From: Microbacterium sp. KUDC0406
Lineage (GTDB): Bacteria > Actinomycetota > Actinomycetes > Actinomycetales > Microbacteriaceae
Assembly: GCF_021582875.1 (NCBI RefSeq)
Contig: NZ_CP091138.1
Span: forward strand, 1,116,001-1,180,000
Direction of reading: 5' to 3'
Length of the DNA stretch: 64,000 nt
This document shows positions 51,400-61,802 of the stretch, piece after piece (position 1 is the first letter of the stretch; every line of letters begins with the position of its first letter). The notes below the pieces were generated by a model. The model was not told where the DNA came from, searched no databases, and worked only from the letters and a program-made list of their open reading frames with translations. The position numbers and the translations under genes are program-made.

Positions 51400-53115
51400 C
51401 TAGGCGTCTTTGCCCGCGTCGTCCGCGATGCGCAGATCGAGCGGGATGTCGATGTCGAACCCTGGGAACAGCCGGGCGGTCGCCGCGACGGCCGCCGCCT
51501 GCACGGCCTCGGCCGCTGCATCCGCCTGCTCCGCAGGACAGTGCACGATCACCTCGTCGTGCAGGAAGAACGCCAGGTGCGCACCGCCGGCGAAGACCGG
51601 ACCGGATGCCGGTGCCGGCGACACCGCGGCAGGCAGCGCCGAGAGCCTGTGCCGGATCTCGGCCAGCCACAGCAGTGACCACTCCGCCGCCGTTCCCTGC
51701 ACGACGAAGTTGCGCGTGAACCGGCCACGATCCCTCGCCCTGCTGCGCGCGCGACGCTCCTCGACGCCGCCTGCGGCGGGGTCGCTCGCACGGGACTGCG
51801 CGTCGCGCCAGGCGCCGTCCGGCGGCGGTGAGCTGCGGCCGAGCAGTGTCGACACGACGCCGCCCTCCTCCCCTGTGCGGGCCGCACGATCGACCAGCCC
51901 CATCGCCCGCGGGAACACCTTGCGCAGCCGCGGCATCAGACGACCGCTCTCGCCTGTGGTCGCGCCGTACATCGCGCCCAGCACCGCGTACTTCGCCTCC
52001 GATCGCGTGGAGACCGCACCGGAGCGCACCACGCCCTCGTAGAGGTCGGCGCCGCGAGCGGCATCCGCCATCGCGCGGTCCTGCGACATCGCTGCGAGCA
52101 CCCGAGGCTCCAGCTGAGCGACATCCGCGAGCACGAATCGCCATCCCGCATCCGCGCGCACCGCCGGACGCAGGCTGCGCGGGATCTGCAGCGCTCCCCC
52201 GCCGCTGGACGCCCAGCGCCCGGTGACGACCCCGCCGGTGAGGTAGATCGGGCGGAACCGGCCGTCGCGCACCCACTCCCGCAGCCAGGTCCAGCCGTTC
52301 GCCGTGTGCAGCCGTGCGAGCTTCTTGTACTCCAGGAGCGGCGCGACGGCCGGATGCTCCTGCTCGGCGAGCTCCCACCGCGACGTGGACTCGACGAGGA
52401 TGCCCGCCCTGTGCAGCGATCGCAGCAGCCGCGGCGGACTGTCGATCGGCACGTCACGTTCGCCCAGCTGCTCCCCGACCCGCGCCGCCAGCTGCGCCAT
52501 CTTCGCGGGGCGCGCTCCGGTGAGCGGCCGGGGCCCGAGCGCGCCCTCGAGGATGCCCTCGTGCACGGCGACGTCCCAGGGCAGCCCCGCCGCCGTCATC
52601 TCCTCGGCGACCAGCGCGCCGGTCGACTCGGCCCGGCAGAGCAGGTCGAGCCGAGCATCCGGCGCGCGCCGGAGCGCGGCGCGCTGACGCGCCCACTCCG
52701 CGAGCAGCTCGTCGATCTCATCATCAGGAGCCGCGCCGGCGTCCACCTCGAACAGCGCCTGAGGCCGCGGCTCGGCCGACGCGGCTCGGATCCAGCGCCG
52801 AGAAGCGGGCAGCGGCTCGGCCAGGGACGCCGTGTCGCGCAGGATCGCGTGGCAGAGCAGCAGGTCGTGCGCCCTGCGCAGGCGGATGCCGGCCGCCAGA
52901 AGCGGCGGGTAGGCGTCGCGCAGGGTGCGGACGACCCACAACGGGCTCGTGCGCTCCCATCGTGCGACCGCGGCCGCCAGGTCGTCGGGCACGCAGACCT
53001 CGCGCCCCAGCTCTTCGCCGGCCCCGTCGCAGAGGACCAGCACGCACCCGCCGTCGGTGTGCCGGCCGAGCACGACGGCCGCGGGCCGCGGACTCGTCGC
53101 ATCCGTTCGGTTCAC
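51400..53115 (-). CDS. Family A DNA polymerase with degenerate exonuclease domain
   Basis: A 571-residue protein usually annotated as bifunctional 3'-5' exonuclease/DNA polymerase. The polymerase palm shows motif A (LADVAQLEPRVLAAM), motif B region (EAKYAVLGAMYGATTGES) and motif C (FFLHDEVIVHCP). The N-terminal 180 residues resemble a remnant 3'-5' exonuclease without clear catalytic acids, and there is no 5' nuclease domain, so it is shorter than PolA. It probably acts in repair. It starts with GTG 53115. It lies directly upstream of rnpB on the same strand (stop 10 bases from the inferred RNA start). Confidence 0.87.
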   Translation of the reverse strand: MNRTDATSPRPAAVVLGRHTDGGCVLVLCDGAGEELGREVCVPDDLAAAVARWERTSPLWVVRTLRDAYPPLLAAGIRLRRAHDLLLCHAILRDTASLAEPLPASRRWIRAASAEPRPQALFEVDAGAAPDDEIDELLAEWARQRAALRRAPDARLDLLCRAESTGALVAEEMTAAGLPWDVAVHEGILEGALGPRPLTGARPAKMAQLAARVGEQLGERDVPIDSPPRLLRSLHRAGILVESTSRWELAEQEHPAVAPLLEYKKLARLHTANGWTWLREWVRDGRFRPIYLTGGVVTGRWASSGGGALQIPRSLRPAVRADAGWRFVLADVAQLEPRVLAAMSQDRAMADAARGADLYEGVVRSGAVSTRSEAKYAVLGAMYGATTGESGRLMPRLRKVFPRAMGLVDRAARTGEEGGVVSTLLGRSSPPPDGAWRDAQSRASDPAAGGVEERRARSRARDRGRFTRNFVVQGTAAEWSLLWLAEIRHRLSALPAAVSPAPASGPVFAGGAHLAFFLHDEVIVHCPAEQADAAAEAVQAAAVAATARLFPGFDIDIPLDLRIADDAGKDA

Positions 53116-53194
53116 GTCTCGACGTTACGCCAGACCTGCGACACCGCTCCGCCAGCGTCTACCGTGGAGGGACACGACAGAGGGAGCCATCGTC

Positions 53195-54034
53195 ATGACC
53201 GACTCGACCGTCTTCACCGCCCACAACGGGTTCAGCCTGCCTCCGCAGGGTCTCGGCACCTACAACCTCCGCGGTGAATCCGGTGCCGATGCCGTGCGGC
53301 AGGGCATCGAGCTCGGATATCGGCTGATCGACACCGCTTTCAACTACGAGAACGAGGGCGCCGTGGGCTGGGGTGCCGCCGGCGCGGCGGTCGATCGGGG
53401 CGAGCTCATCCTGACCACGAAGCTCGCCGGCCGGCACCATGCCGCAGACCGCGCCCGCACGGCACTCGAGGAGAGCAGGTTCCGCCTCGGCGTGGAATCG
53501 ATCGATCTCGCGCTCATCCACTGGCCGAACCCGAGCGTCGACCGCTACGTCGAGGCATGGCAGGCACTCGTCGATGCCAGGGAGCGCGGACTGGTCCGGC
53601 AGATCGGCGTGTCGAACTTCCTTCCCGAGCACCTCGCACGGATCGAGGAGGCCACCGGCGTGCGACCGGTGGTGAACCAGATCGAACTGCATCCGCACTT
53701 CCCGCAGCGGGACGCGCTCGACTTCCACCGCGAGCACGGCATCCTCACAGAGGCGTGGAGCCCGATCGGACGGGCCCGTGACGTCATCGACGAGCCGACG
53801 ATCCTGGAGATCGCCCGGACGCACGGCACGACGCCGGTGCAGACCGTGCTCGCGTGGCATCGCGCGCGCGGCGTCGTGGCCATCCCCAAGGCGGCCGATC
53901 CGGCGCACCAGCGTCAGAACCTCGCGGCGAACGACATCACGCTGGCTCCGGACGAGGTCGATCGGATCACCGCGCTCGGGCGGCCGGACGGGCGTCTCTT
54001 CGACGCCGACCCGCGCACGCACGAGGAGCAGTGA
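53195..54034 (+). CDS. Aldo/keto reductase
   Basis: A 279-residue NADPH-dependent carbonyl reductase of the AKR superfamily. The catalytic tetrad is visible as Asp46 and Tyr51 (GYRLIDTAFNYENE), Lys76 (LTTKLAG) and His109 (LALIHWPNP). Cofactor-binding features are IGVSNFLPEHL, PVVNQIELHP and the C-terminal GVVAIPKAADPAHQRQNLAA. AGAGGGAG precedes the ATG by 10 bases. It is a solitary gene, convergent with the zinc-ribbon gene; the substrate is unknown. Confidence 0.92.
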   Translation: MTDSTVFTAHNGFSLPPQGLGTYNLRGESGADAVRQGIELGYRLIDTAFNYENEGAVGWGAAGAAVDRGELILTTKLAGRHHAADRARTALEESRFRLGVESIDLALIHWPNPSVDRYVEAWQALVDARERGLVRQIGVSNFLPEHLARIEEATGVRPVVNQIELHPHFPQRDALDFHREHGILTEAWSPIGRARDVIDEPTILEIARTHGTTPVQTVLAWHRARGVVAIPKAADPAHQRQNLAANDITLAPDEVDRITALGRPDGRLFDADPRTHEEQ

Positions 54035-54044
54035 CGGTCTCGTC

Positions 54045-54779
54045 TCAGTGCCCTGATTCCTCCGTGCGCACCAGGATCGCGCCGCACTCGGGGCAGGACA
54101 CCACGACGTCGGACGGCTCGCGGCGGATGGCGGTGAGGTCGGTGCCCGACAGCACCATCCGGCATCCCTCGCAGGTGCCGGCACGCAGCAGCGCGGCGGC
54201 CGGCACAGTGCGCACAGCCCGACGGTCGTAGTCGGCGAGAAGCTCGGCGGGGATGCCGCCGGCGACGGCCGCCCGGTCTCGGGCGAGCTGTTCGCCCTCC
54301 GCCTCCGCGGCGGCGATGTCGGCCTTGGCCCGGCGGGTGAGCTCGCCTCCCTCGGCGCTGGTCTCGTCGATGAGCGCCTGCTGGGCGGCCACTGCGGCCT
54401 CCGCCTCCTCGACGGCTCCCATCCGCTCGAGCTGTACGTCTTCGAGCGTGCTGAGGCGCTGGCCGAGGCTGGCGATCTCCTGCTCGAGGGCGACGGCGTC
54501 CTTCGGACTGGTCACGGTCGCGAGTCGCGCCGCGTCGCGGTCACGGCGCTGCTCGGCGAGCGCCACGTCCGACTCGACGCGCGCGAGCTCCGCCTGCGCA
54601 TCGTCCCGGGCTCCCGCCAGTGCGGTCAGCTCGCGCAGCTGCTCCTGCCGCTGCGCGGCCAGCTCGGAGATGCGGGCGCCCTGCGCCGGATTCTTCGCGG
54701 CTTTCGAGGCGCGCGCGATACGCAGGTCGAGATCGGCGATGTCGAGCAGGGCGCGCTGGCTTTCGGGATTCGCGTTCAC
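54045..54779 (-). CDS. C4-type zinc ribbon protein with long coiled coil
   Basis: A 244-residue protein similar to M. tuberculosis Rv2229c. Residues 1-180 are almost continuous helix with heptad-like Ala/Glu/Leu pattern (a long coiled coil, as in SELAAQRQEQLRELTALAGA). The C-terminal zinc ribbon has CEGCRMVLSGTDL and SCPECGAILVR (CxxC plus CxxC). Family members may bind nucleic acid; in other bacteria they are encoded next to Nif3-like proteins and RNase H. I prefer GTG 54779, which has a -10-like TAGATT seven bases upstream; TTG 54788 is the alternative. Confidence 0.85.
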   Translation of the reverse strand: MNANPESQRALLDIADLDLRIARASKAAKNPAQGARISELAAQRQEQLRELTALAGARDDAQAELARVESDVALAEQRRDRDAARLATVTSPKDAVALEQEIASLGQRLSTLEDVQLERMGAVEEAEAAVAAQQALIDETSAEGGELTRRAKADIAAAEAEGEQLARDRAAVAGGIPAELLADYDRRAVRTVPAAALLRAGTCEGCRMVLSGTDLTAIRREPSDVVVSCPECGAILVRTEESGH

Positions 54780-54802
54780 GGGGTCCAATCTATCCCGCGA
54801 GG

Positions 54803-55198
54803 TCAGCCGACGTCGCCGTCGAGGTAGAGCCAGTCCCTGCCCTCCCGGACGAACCTGCTGCGCTCACGCAGCTCGCCGCGTCCGGACTCGTCGCGATAGG
54901 CGGCGACGAACGAGACGGTGCCCTCGGTGTCGAACGGTCCGCCTCCCGCCGTCGAGACGATCTCGAGCCACAGCCAGCGGGTCGTCTGGTGCAGATCGAG
55001 CACGGCTGGCCTGGTGGACGGATGCCAGGAGCGCAGCAGGTGCGCCGTGTCTCCGGTCGCGAACGCGGTGAACCGCGAGCGCATCAGGCGCTCGGCGGTC
55101 GGAGCGGGCAGACCCGCGATGATCGGACCGCAGCACTCCCCGAAGCGCGCACCGCTCGAGCAGGGGCAGCGGGCGGAGTCGTCGAGCGCGGCGGGCAT
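54803..55198 (-). CDS. YchJ-like UPF0225 SEC-C motif protein
   Basis: A 131-residue protein. The N-terminal SEC-C type zinc motif reads CPCSSGARFGECCGP, followed by PTAERLMRSRFTAFATGDTAHLLRSWH, the classical YchJ pattern, and WLWLEIVSTAGGG...GTVSFVAAYRDESGR. Members bind zinc and have an NTF2-like fold; the role is unknown. It is downstream of nothing in particular: the tRNA-Val gene is 43 bases upstream on the opposite strand and the zinc-ribbon gene follows 14 bases after its stop. Confidence 0.87.
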   Translation of the reverse strand: MPAALDDSARCPCSSGARFGECCGPIIAGLPAPTAERLMRSRFTAFATGDTAHLLRSWHPSTRPAVLDLHQTTRWLWLEIVSTAGGGPFDTEGTVSFVAAYRDESGRGELRERSRFVREGRDWLYLDGDVG

Positions 55199-55225
55199 GG
55201 CTCCATCGTGGCATCCTCGGCTCGC

Positions 55226-55231
55226 TAGAGT
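55226..55231 (+). promoter_or_regulatory. -10-like box for tRNA-Val
   Basis: TAGAGT lies nine bases before the mature 5' end of the tRNA. Its position would start the transcript close to the mature end. A matching -35 box was not recognised. Confidence 0.4.
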
Positions 55232-55240
55232 GGTGGATAC

Positions 55241-55314
55241 GCGCCTATAGCTCAGTCGGCTAGAGCGCCACGCTTACACCGTGGATGTCGGGAGTTCGAG
55301 TCTCTCTGGGCGCA
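55241..55314 (+). tRNA. tRNA-Val (anticodon UAC)
   Basis: A 74-base cloverleaf: acceptor GCGCCTA pairs with TGGGCGC (one G-U), D arm AGCTCAGTCGGCTAGAGC, anticodon stem CCACG / CGTGG with loop CTTACAC giving anticodon TAC, and a T arm with GGGAGTTCGAGTCTCTC. The discriminator is A and no CCA is encoded. It is a single gene and not part of a tRNA cluster. Confidence 0.93.
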
Positions 55315-55457
55315 CTTCGGAACCGTCGGCGATGTGCGACGCGCCTGAGGATGAGGGATAGGCTGAGCACAGTGCGCGTTGTGTGAAGCCGACAAGGCTC
55401 ACCGATGCGGCGTCCCGTTCCCTTGGCATGATCTGCCATCACGACGAAAGGTCGACC

Positions 55458-58184
55458 GTGACCGTTCACGATCAGGATCCGTACTCGCAGGGCCCGCTCG
55501 ACAGCGACCCGGAGGAGACCGGCGAGTGGCAGCAGTCCCTCGATGAACTCGTCGAGGCGAAGGGCCACGGCCGCGGGCGAGAGATCATGCTCAGCCTGCT
55601 GAAGCGCTCCAAGGATCTGCACCTGGGCGTGCCGATGGTTCCCACCACCGACTACATCAACACGATCGCCCCCGAGAACGAGCCCGCGTTCCCCGGCGAC
55701 GAGGAGCTCGAGCGCCGTTACCGGCACTGGATCCGCTGGAACGCCGCGATCACGGTGCACCGCGCCCAGCGCCCCGGCATCGGCGTCGGCGGGCACATCT
55801 CCACCTACGCCTCCGCCGCCTCGCTGTACGAGGTCGGCCACAACCACTTCTTCCGCGGCCGTGACGACGCGAACGGCGGGGATCAGATCTTCTACCAGGG
55901 CCATGCCTCCCCCGGCATGTACGCCCGCGCCTTCCTCGAGGGGCGGCTCACCGAGACGCAGCTGGACGCGTTCCGCCAGGAGAAGTCCGGCGCCCCGAAC
56001 GGACTGCCCTCGTACCCGCACCCGCGGATGATGCCGGAGTTCTGGCAGTTCCCGACCGTGTCGATGGGCATCGGCCCGATCAACGCGATCTACCAGGCGA
56101 TGACGAACAAGTACCTCGCAAACCGCGGCATCAAGGACGTCTCGGACTCGCACGTCTGGGCGTTCCTGGGCGACGGCGAGATGGACGAGGTCGAGTCCCG
56201 CGGCCAGCTGCAGGTCGCCGCGAACGAGGGCCTCGACAACCTCACCTTCGTGATCAACTGCAACCTGCAGCGCCTGGACGGGCCCGTCCGCGGTAACGGC
56301 AAGATCATCCAGGAGCTGGAGAGCTTCTTCCGCGGCGCGGGCTGGAACGTCATCAAGGTGGTCTGGGGCCGGGAGTGGGACGACCTGCTCGCCCGAGACA
56401 CCGAGGGCGCGCTGCTGAACCTCATGAACATCACGCCCGACGGCGACTACCAGACGTACAAGGCCGAGAACGGCGCCTACGTCCGGGAGAACTTCTTCGG
56501 ACGCGACGAACGCGCCGCCGCCCTGGTCAAGGACCTCACCGATGACCAGATCTGGCAGCTGCGCCGCGGCGGCCACGACTACCGCAAGGTGTACGCCGCG
56601 TACAAGGCCGCCATGGAGCACAAGGGCCAGCCCACCGTCATCCTCGCGAAGACGGTGAAGGGATACGGCCTCGGACCGCACTTCGAGGGCCGCAACGCGA
56701 CCCACCAGATGAAGAAGATGACGCTGGACGACCTCAAGCTGTTCCGCGACACCATGCACATTCCGATCACGGACGCGCAGCTCGAGGCCGACCCGTACCG
56801 GCCGCCGTACTACCACCCGGGGCAGAACGACGAGACCATCCAGTACATGCTGGAGCGACGTCACGACCTGGGCGGATTCCTGCCGGAGCGCCGCACCACG
56901 CACGTGGGCCTGCAGCTTCCGCAGGACAAGGACTACGCGCTGCCGAAGAAGGGCTCGGGCAACCAGGAGGTCGCCACGACCATGGCGTTCGTGCGCATGG
57001 TCAAGGACCTCATGCGCGTGAAGGGCTTCGGCGAGCGGATCGTCCCGGTCATCCCGGACGAGGCGCGCACCTTCGGCATGGACGCCTACTTCCCCACCGC
57101 GAAGATCTACAACCCGAACGGCCAGAACTACACCTCGGTCGACCGGGAGCTGCTCCTCGCCTACAAGGAGAGCCCGCAGGGTCAGCTGATGCACGTCGGC
57201 ATCAACGAGGCCGGCGCGACCGCCGCCTTCACGGCGACGGGCACGTCGTACGCCACGCACGGCGAGCCGCTGATCCCGATCTACATCTTCTACTCGATGT
57301 TCGGCTACCAGCGCACCGGCGACGCCTTCTGGGCCGCCGGCGATCAGATGACGCGCGGCTTCGTGATCGGCGCCACCGCCGGCCGCACCACGCTGACCGG
57401 AGAGGGCACCCAGCACGCTGACGGACACTCGCCCCTGCTCGCCTCGACCAACCCGGCGACGCTTGTGTACGACGCCGCCTACGGCTACGAGGTCGCGCAC
57501 ATCGTGCAGGCCGGCATCGAGCGCATGTACGGCGGCACGCACCCCGACCCGGATGTCATGTACTACCTCACCGTGTACAACGAGCCGATGCGTCAGCCGG
57601 CCGAGCCGGAGGACGTCGACGTCGAGGGCATCCTCAAGGGCCTGCACCGCATTGCGCCGGGCTCCGGCGAGGGCCACCGCGTGCAGCTGATGGCATCCGG
57701 CGTCGGCGTGCCGTGGGCGCTCGAGGCGCAGCAGCTGCTGCGCGAGGACTGGGGCGTCTCGGCGGATGTCTGGTCGGTGACCTCGTGGAACGAGCTGCGC
57801 CGCGACGGACTGGCCGCCGACGAGCACAACTTCCTGCACCCCGAGCAGGAGCCGCGCACCGCGTACCTCACCGAGAAGCTGCGGAGCGCCGAGGGCCCGG
57901 TCATCGCGACGAGCGATTACATGCACGCCGTCCAGGACCAGATCCGCCAGTGGGTGCCCGGCTCGTACTACACGCTGGGAGCCGACGGTTTCGGCTTCGC
58001 CGACACCCGTGCCGCGGCGCGCCGATTCTTCAAGATCGACGGCCCCTCGATGGTGGTCCGCACCCTCCAGGCAATGGCCGACGAGGGCAAGGTCGAGCGC
58101 TCGATCGTCGCTCAGGCCATCGCGAAGTACGACCTGTACAACGTGAACGCGGGCACCAGCGGGAACGCGGGCGGCGAGAGCTGA
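55458..58184 (+). CDS. aceE: Pyruvate dehydrogenase E1 component (homodimeric)
   Basis: A 908-residue thiamine diphosphate enzyme that decarboxylates pyruvate and passes the acetyl group to the lipoyl E2 encoded at 35.3 kb. Typical features are [23 protein letters not shown], the TPP motif [15 protein letters not shown]...[11 protein letters not shown], and AVGYGQ-type family stretches such as [34 protein letters not shown]. The GTG at 55458 follows GAAAGG and gives [12 protein letters not shown], the usual N-terminus. A -10-like TAGGCT at 55359-55364 would give a leader of about 85 bases. fasR follows eight bases after the stop. Confidence 0.95.
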   Translation: MTVHDQDPYSQGPLDSDPEETGEWQQSLDELVEAKGHGRGREIMLSLLKRSKDLHLGVPMVPTTDYINTIAPENEPAFPGDEELERRYRHWIRWNAAITVHRAQRPGIGVGGHISTYASAASLYEVGHNHFFRGRDDANGGDQIFYQGHASPGMYARAFLEGRLTETQLDAFRQEKSGAPNGLPSYPHPRMMPEFWQFPTVSMGIGPINAIYQAMTNKYLANRGIKDVSDSHVWAFLGDGEMDEVESRGQLQVAANEGLDNLTFVINCNLQRLDGPVRGNGKIIQELESFFRGAGWNVIKVVWGREWDDLLARDTEGALLNLMNITPDGDYQTYKAENGAYVRENFFGRDERAAALVKDLTDDQIWQLRRGGHDYRKVYAAYKAAMEHKGQPTVILAKTVKGYGLGPHFEGRNATHQMKKMTLDDLKLFRDTMHIPITDAQLEADPYRPPYYHPGQNDETIQYMLERRHDLGGFLPERRTTHVGLQLPQDKDYALPKKGSGNQEVATTMAFVRMVKDLMRVKGFGERIVPVIPDEARTFGMDAYFPTAKIYNPNGQNYTSVDRELLLAYKESPQGQLMHVGINEAGATAAFTATGTSYATHGEPLIPIYIFYSMFGYQRTGDAFWAAGDQMTRGFVIGATAGRTTLTGEGTQHADGHSPLLASTNPATLVYDAAYGYEVAHIVQAGIERMYGGTHPDPDVMYYLTVYNEPMRQPAEPEDVDVEGILKGLHRIAPGSGEGHRVQLMASGVGVPWALEAQQLLREDWGVSADVWSVTSWNELRRDGLAADEHNFLHPEQEPRTAYLTEKLRSAEGPVIATSDYMHAVQDQIRQWVPGSYYTLGADGFGFADTRAAARRFFKIDGPSMVVRTLQAMADEGKVERSIVAQAIAKYDLYNVNAGTSGNAGGES

Positions 58185-58191
58185 GCACCAG

Positions 58192-59408
58192 GTGACAGCG
58201 ACTCCCGCGCCGGCCGTCGACAAGGCAGCGACGCTCGCCTGGCTGCGCCGGATCTCCGGCGATCTGGCCACGGCGACGATCAAGCGCCTCGAGGAGACGC
58301 TGCCCTGGTACGCCGACATGCCACCGGCCCGACGGTCCTCCGTCGGGCTGGTGGCCCAGGCCGGCATCACCTCGTTCATCCAGTGGTACGAGGATCCGAG
58401 TTCCACGCCGTGGATCGGTGCGGACTTCTTCGCCGCGGCGCCCCGTGAACTGCTGCGCAGCGTCAGTCTGCAGCAGACGCTGCAGCTGATCCGCGCGACG
58501 GTCGACGTCACCGAGGAGCGTGTCGCCGGCAAGGACGAGAGCGTCCGTGAGGCGATCCTGCTGTACTCCCGCGATGTCGCGTTCGCCGCCGCGGACGTGT
58601 ACGCCCGCGCCGCGGAGTCGCGCGGGCTGTGGGATGCCCGTCTCGAGGCGCTCGTCGTCGACTCGATCCTCACCGGCGAGGCGGACGAGGAGCTGCCCAG
58701 TCGCATCGCCGCCCTCGGCTGGCACGGGCATGGCGAGGTGAGCGTGATCGTCGGCACGACTCCGGCGCAGTTCGACGTCGACACCGTGCGCCGCACCGCC
58801 CGTAAGCTCGCCGTCGACGTGCTGATCGGCGTTCAGGGCTCGCGTCTGGTGCTCGTCGTCGGTCGTGCCCGGCTCCCCGGACGCGAGGAGCCCACCGACG
58901 AGCTGCCGTTCGAGGAGATCGCCAGCCGCCTCGAGCCGTCCTTCGGCCCCGGCTACGTCGTGCTGGGTCCTCCGGTTGCCGCGCTGGTGGACGCCGGGCA
59001 GAGTGCCAGAGCGGCACTGGCGGGTTTCGCCGTCGCACGCGCCTGGCGCGGCGCACCGCGCCCCGTCGAAGCCGACGACCTGCTGCCGGAGCGCGCTCTC
59101 GCCGGCGACGCGCTGGCGAAGCAGACCCTCATCGAGCGGATCTACCGCCCGCTGCAGGCGCACTCCCCGATCTGGTCACCACGCTGTGGAGCTACCTGGA
59201 CAACGGGCGATCGCTGGAGGCCACGGCGCGCGAGCTGTTCGTGCATCCGAACACGGTGCGCTACCGCCTCAAGAGGGTCAGCGAGGTGATCGGCTGGGAT
59301 GCCACGGGCCCGCGTGAGGCGCTCATCCTTCAGACCGCCCTCATCCTCGGCTCGATCGGCACGGCGGAGCCGGTCCGTCGACGTCCGCTGGGACGCCGAC
59401 CGCGCTGA
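58192..59408 (+). CDS. fasR: PucR/CdaR-type regulator of fatty acid synthesis (FasR-like), frameshifted
   Basis: A regulator of about 405 residues. The N-terminal 330 residues are the variable sensor domain with a GGDEF-like fold region (WHGHGEVSVIVGTTPAQFDVD), and the C-terminus has the PucR helix-turn-helix ATARELFVHPNTVRYRLKRVSEVIG. One missing base near 59164-59169 (TCCCCGATC) breaks the frame between QAHSP and DLVTTLWSYLDNGRSLE. In Streptomyces coelicolor the homologue FasR lies upstream of fabD-fabH-acpP-fabF and activates it; the same order is seen here and in M. tuberculosis (Rv2242). It starts with GTG 58192, close behind aceE. Confidence 0.88.
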
Positions 59409-59493
59409 CAGGTGTGCGCCACGCACAAAGGAAACACGGATTGTTGTGAGAGATCATCCACCGCGTCATCCGGATCGTTGGCAGAATGGGTGA

Positions 59494-60413
59494 GTGATCG
59501 TCGTCGCCTGCCCTGGACAGGGCTCTCAGACCCCCGGCTTCCTCTCCCCTGGCTCGAACTCGACGGTGTCGCCGAGCAGCTGGCGGCGTACTCCGAGGCC
59601 GCCGGCGTCGACCTGGTGCGACACGGCACCGAGTCCGACGCCGACACCATCCGCGACACGCAGATCGCGCAGCCGCTGATCGTCGCGGCCTCGCTCGTCG
59701 CCGCGACGCAGCTCGAGAAGGCGGCGGGCCGACGCGCTGAGGCTCTCGCGGGTCACTCCGTCGGCGAGTTCGCCGCCGTCGCGATCGCGGGTGTGCTCGC
59801 CGACGCCGACGCCATGCGGCTCGTCGGCGTCCGTGGACGTGCGATGGCGGATGCCGCGGCGCAGACACCCACAGGCATGAGCGCGGTCCTTCGCGGCGAC
59901 GAGGAAGCCGTGCTCGCGCGCCTCGCCGACCTCGACCTGACGGCCGCCAACTACAACGTCGCCGGTCAGATCGTGGCGGCCGGCGCGCTCACCGCACTGG
60001 CGCAGCTCGCAGAGCAGCCCGTCGCGGGCACGCGGGTCATGCCGCTGCAGGTGGCCGGGGCCTTTCACACCGCATACATGGAGCCGGCCGTCGAGACTCT
60101 GCGCTCCGCCGTCGCCGACGTCACCGTCTCCGACCCGCGCGCGACCCTGTGGTCGAATCGTGACGGTGCCGTGGTCGCCTCCGGCGCGGATGCCGTGGAT
60201 CGCCTCGTCACACAGGTGTCCTCGCCGGTGCGCTGGGACCTCTGCATGGCATCGTTCGCCGAGCACGGCGCGACGGGCTTCATCGAGCTCGCCCCCGCGG
60301 GCGCACTCGCGGGGCTCGCCAAACGCGGGCTGCCCGGCGTGCCGAGCGTCGCGGTGAAGACCCCGGAAGACCTCGACGCGGCGGTGGCGCTGCTGAACGG
60401 AGAAGCAGTATGA
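59494..60413 (+). CDS. fabD: Malonyl-CoA:ACP transacylase, frameshifted
   Basis: Transfers malonyl groups from CoA to acyl carrier protein for type II fatty acid synthesis. The N-terminus VIVVACPGQGSQTPGFLSP has the family GQGSQ motif; the active serine is in ALAGHSVGEFAAVAIAG; later motifs are NYNVAGQIVAAG and VAGAFHTAYMEPA (catalytic His). One missing base near 59546-59551 (CTCTCCCCTGG) separates LSP from WLELDGVAEQL. Corrected length is about 306 residues. The GTG start follows an imperfect -10-like CAGAAT by six bases. The stop overlaps the fabH start (ATGA). Confidence 0.94.
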
Positions 60414-61411
60414 ACCGCATCCTCGCCCAGGCGACCGGCCCGGCGCACACCCGCATCTACTCGTACGGTGCGGCGCGCGGCGAGAACGCGGTACCGAACG
60501 ACGATCTGATCGGCCCGATCGACTCCAGCGACGAGTGGATCCGCCAGCGCACCGGCATCGTCACCCGCACACGCGCCGTGCCGGAGACCGATGCGATCGA
60601 CCTGTCCACCGCCGCCGCCGCGGAGGCGATCGAGAAGTCCGGCATCGCGCCCACCGACATCGATCTGGTCATCGTCGCCACCATCAGCAATCCCAAGCAG
60701 TCGCCGTCGGTCTCGGCGATCGTGGCGGACCGCGTGGGCGCGAATCCGGCCGCAGCCTATGACATCAATGCCGCCTGCGCCGGCTACGCCTACGCGATCA
60801 CGCAGGCCGATGCCCTCATCCGCAGCGGTGCGGCCCATTACGCGCTGGTCATCGGCGCGGAGAAGCTCTCCGACATCGTCGACCCGACCGATCGCAGCAT
60901 CTCGTTCCTGCTGGGCGACGGCGCGGGCGCCGCGGTGGTCGGGCCCAGCGACACCCCCGCCATCTCTCCGGCCGTGTGGGGCTCGGACGGCAGCAACGCC
61001 GAGGCCGTGGGCATGAACCACACGCTCACCGAGTTCCGCGACGGCGCCGCCCCCTGGCCGACGCTGCGCCAGGAGGGTCCGAAGGTGTTCCGCTGGGCCG
61101 TCTGGGAGATGGCCAAGGTCGCCCGCGAGGCTCTGGATCGCGCCGGGATCGAGGCCTCCGACCTCGCCGCGTTCATCCCGCACCAGGCCAACATGCGCAT
61201 CATCGACGAGTTCGCGAAGCAGCTGAAGCTGCCCGAGACCACGATCATCGCCCGCGACATCGAGACCACGGGCAACACCTCCGCGGCGTCCATCCCGCTC
61301 GCGACGCACCGTCTGCTGCAGGAGCACCCGGAGCTCTCCGGCGGCCTGGCGCTGCAGATCGGCTTCGGCGCCGGCCTGGTCTTCGCCGCCCAGGTGGTCG
61401 TGCTCCCCTGA
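60410..61411 (+). CDS. fabH: Beta-ketoacyl-ACP synthase III
   Basis: A 333-residue condensing enzyme that starts fatty acid synthesis from acyl-CoA and malonyl-ACP. The catalytic triad is Cys123 (INAACAGYAYA), His258 (IPHQANMRI) and Asn289 (ETTGNTSAAS). In Microbacteriaceae the starter units are mostly branched (iso/anteiso). It overlaps fabD by four bases and shares its operon. The N-terminus TRIYSYGAARGENAVPND is as usual in actinobacteria. Confidence 0.97.
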   Translation: MNRILAQATGPAHTRIYSYGAARGENAVPNDDLIGPIDSSDEWIRQRTGIVTRTRAVPETDAIDLSTAAAAEAIEKSGIAPTDIDLVIVATISNPKQSPSVSAIVADRVGANPAAAYDINAACAGYAYAITQADALIRSGAAHYALVIGAEKLSDIVDPTDRSISFLLGDGAGAAVVGPSDTPAISPAVWGSDGSNAEAVGMNHTLTEFRDGAAPWPTLRQEGPKVFRWAVWEMAKVAREALDRAGIEASDLAAFIPHQANMRIIDEFAKQLKLPETTIIARDIETTGNTSAASIPLATHRLLQEHPELSGGLALQIGFGAGLVFAAQVVVLP

Positions 61412-61428
61412 GACGTCCCGCCGTTCCC

Positions 61429-61434
61429 TAGACT
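61429..61434 (+). promoter_or_regulatory. -10-like box upstream of acpP
   Basis: TAGACT lies 40 bases before the acpP ATG in the 63-base fabH-acpP gap. It could be an internal promoter that raises acpP expression over the upstream genes. Confidence 0.35.
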
Positions 61435-61474
61435 GTTCCCCGGTTCCTAAACCATCCCAAGAAAGAGGAAAGAA

Positions 61475-61723
61475 ATGGCTCTCACCAACGACGAGGTCCT
61501 CGCGGGCCTGGCTGAGCTCATCACCGACGAGACCGGCATCGACGCGTCCGAGGTCGCCCTGGAGAAGTCGTTCACCGACGACCTCGACATCGACTCGATC
61601 TCGATGATGACGATCGTCGTCAACGCCGAGGAGAAGTTCGGCGTGACCATCCCCGACGACGAGGTCAAGAACCTCAAGACCGTGGGCGACGCCGTCAGCT
61701 TCATCGTCGCCGGCGCGGAGTAA
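61475..61723 (+). CDS. acpP: Acyl carrier protein
   Basis: An 82-residue acidic four-helix carrier of fatty acid intermediates. The phosphopantetheine attachment site is Ser41 in DLDIDSISMMT, followed by helix 2 (VVNAEEKFGVTIPDDEVKNL). GAGGAAAG precedes the ATG. It sits between fabH and fabF as in Streptomyces. Confidence 0.97.
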   Translation: MALTNDEVLAGLAELITDETGIDASEVALEKSFTDDLDIDSISMMTIVVNAEEKFGVTIPDDEVKNLKTVGDAVSFIVAGAE

Positions 61724-61802
61724 GACCCGTGGATGCCACCCCCGCTCGTCTGCGGGGCGTGGCATCCGCCGTCCCTGAACGATCCCCACGAAGGAACCAT
61801 CA

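Noticed and set aside
51400..53115. Full-length DNA polymerase I (polA)
   Set aside because: There is no 5' nuclease domain, the exonuclease part is degenerate and the protein is only 571 residues, so it is a second family A polymerase.
55260..58796. A very long open frame (over 1,100 codons) on the minus strand opposite aceE
   Set aside because: It is a GC-driven shadow: its composition is His/Arg/Val/Asp-rich and repetitive, it has no domain similarity, and aceE on the other strand is unmistakable.
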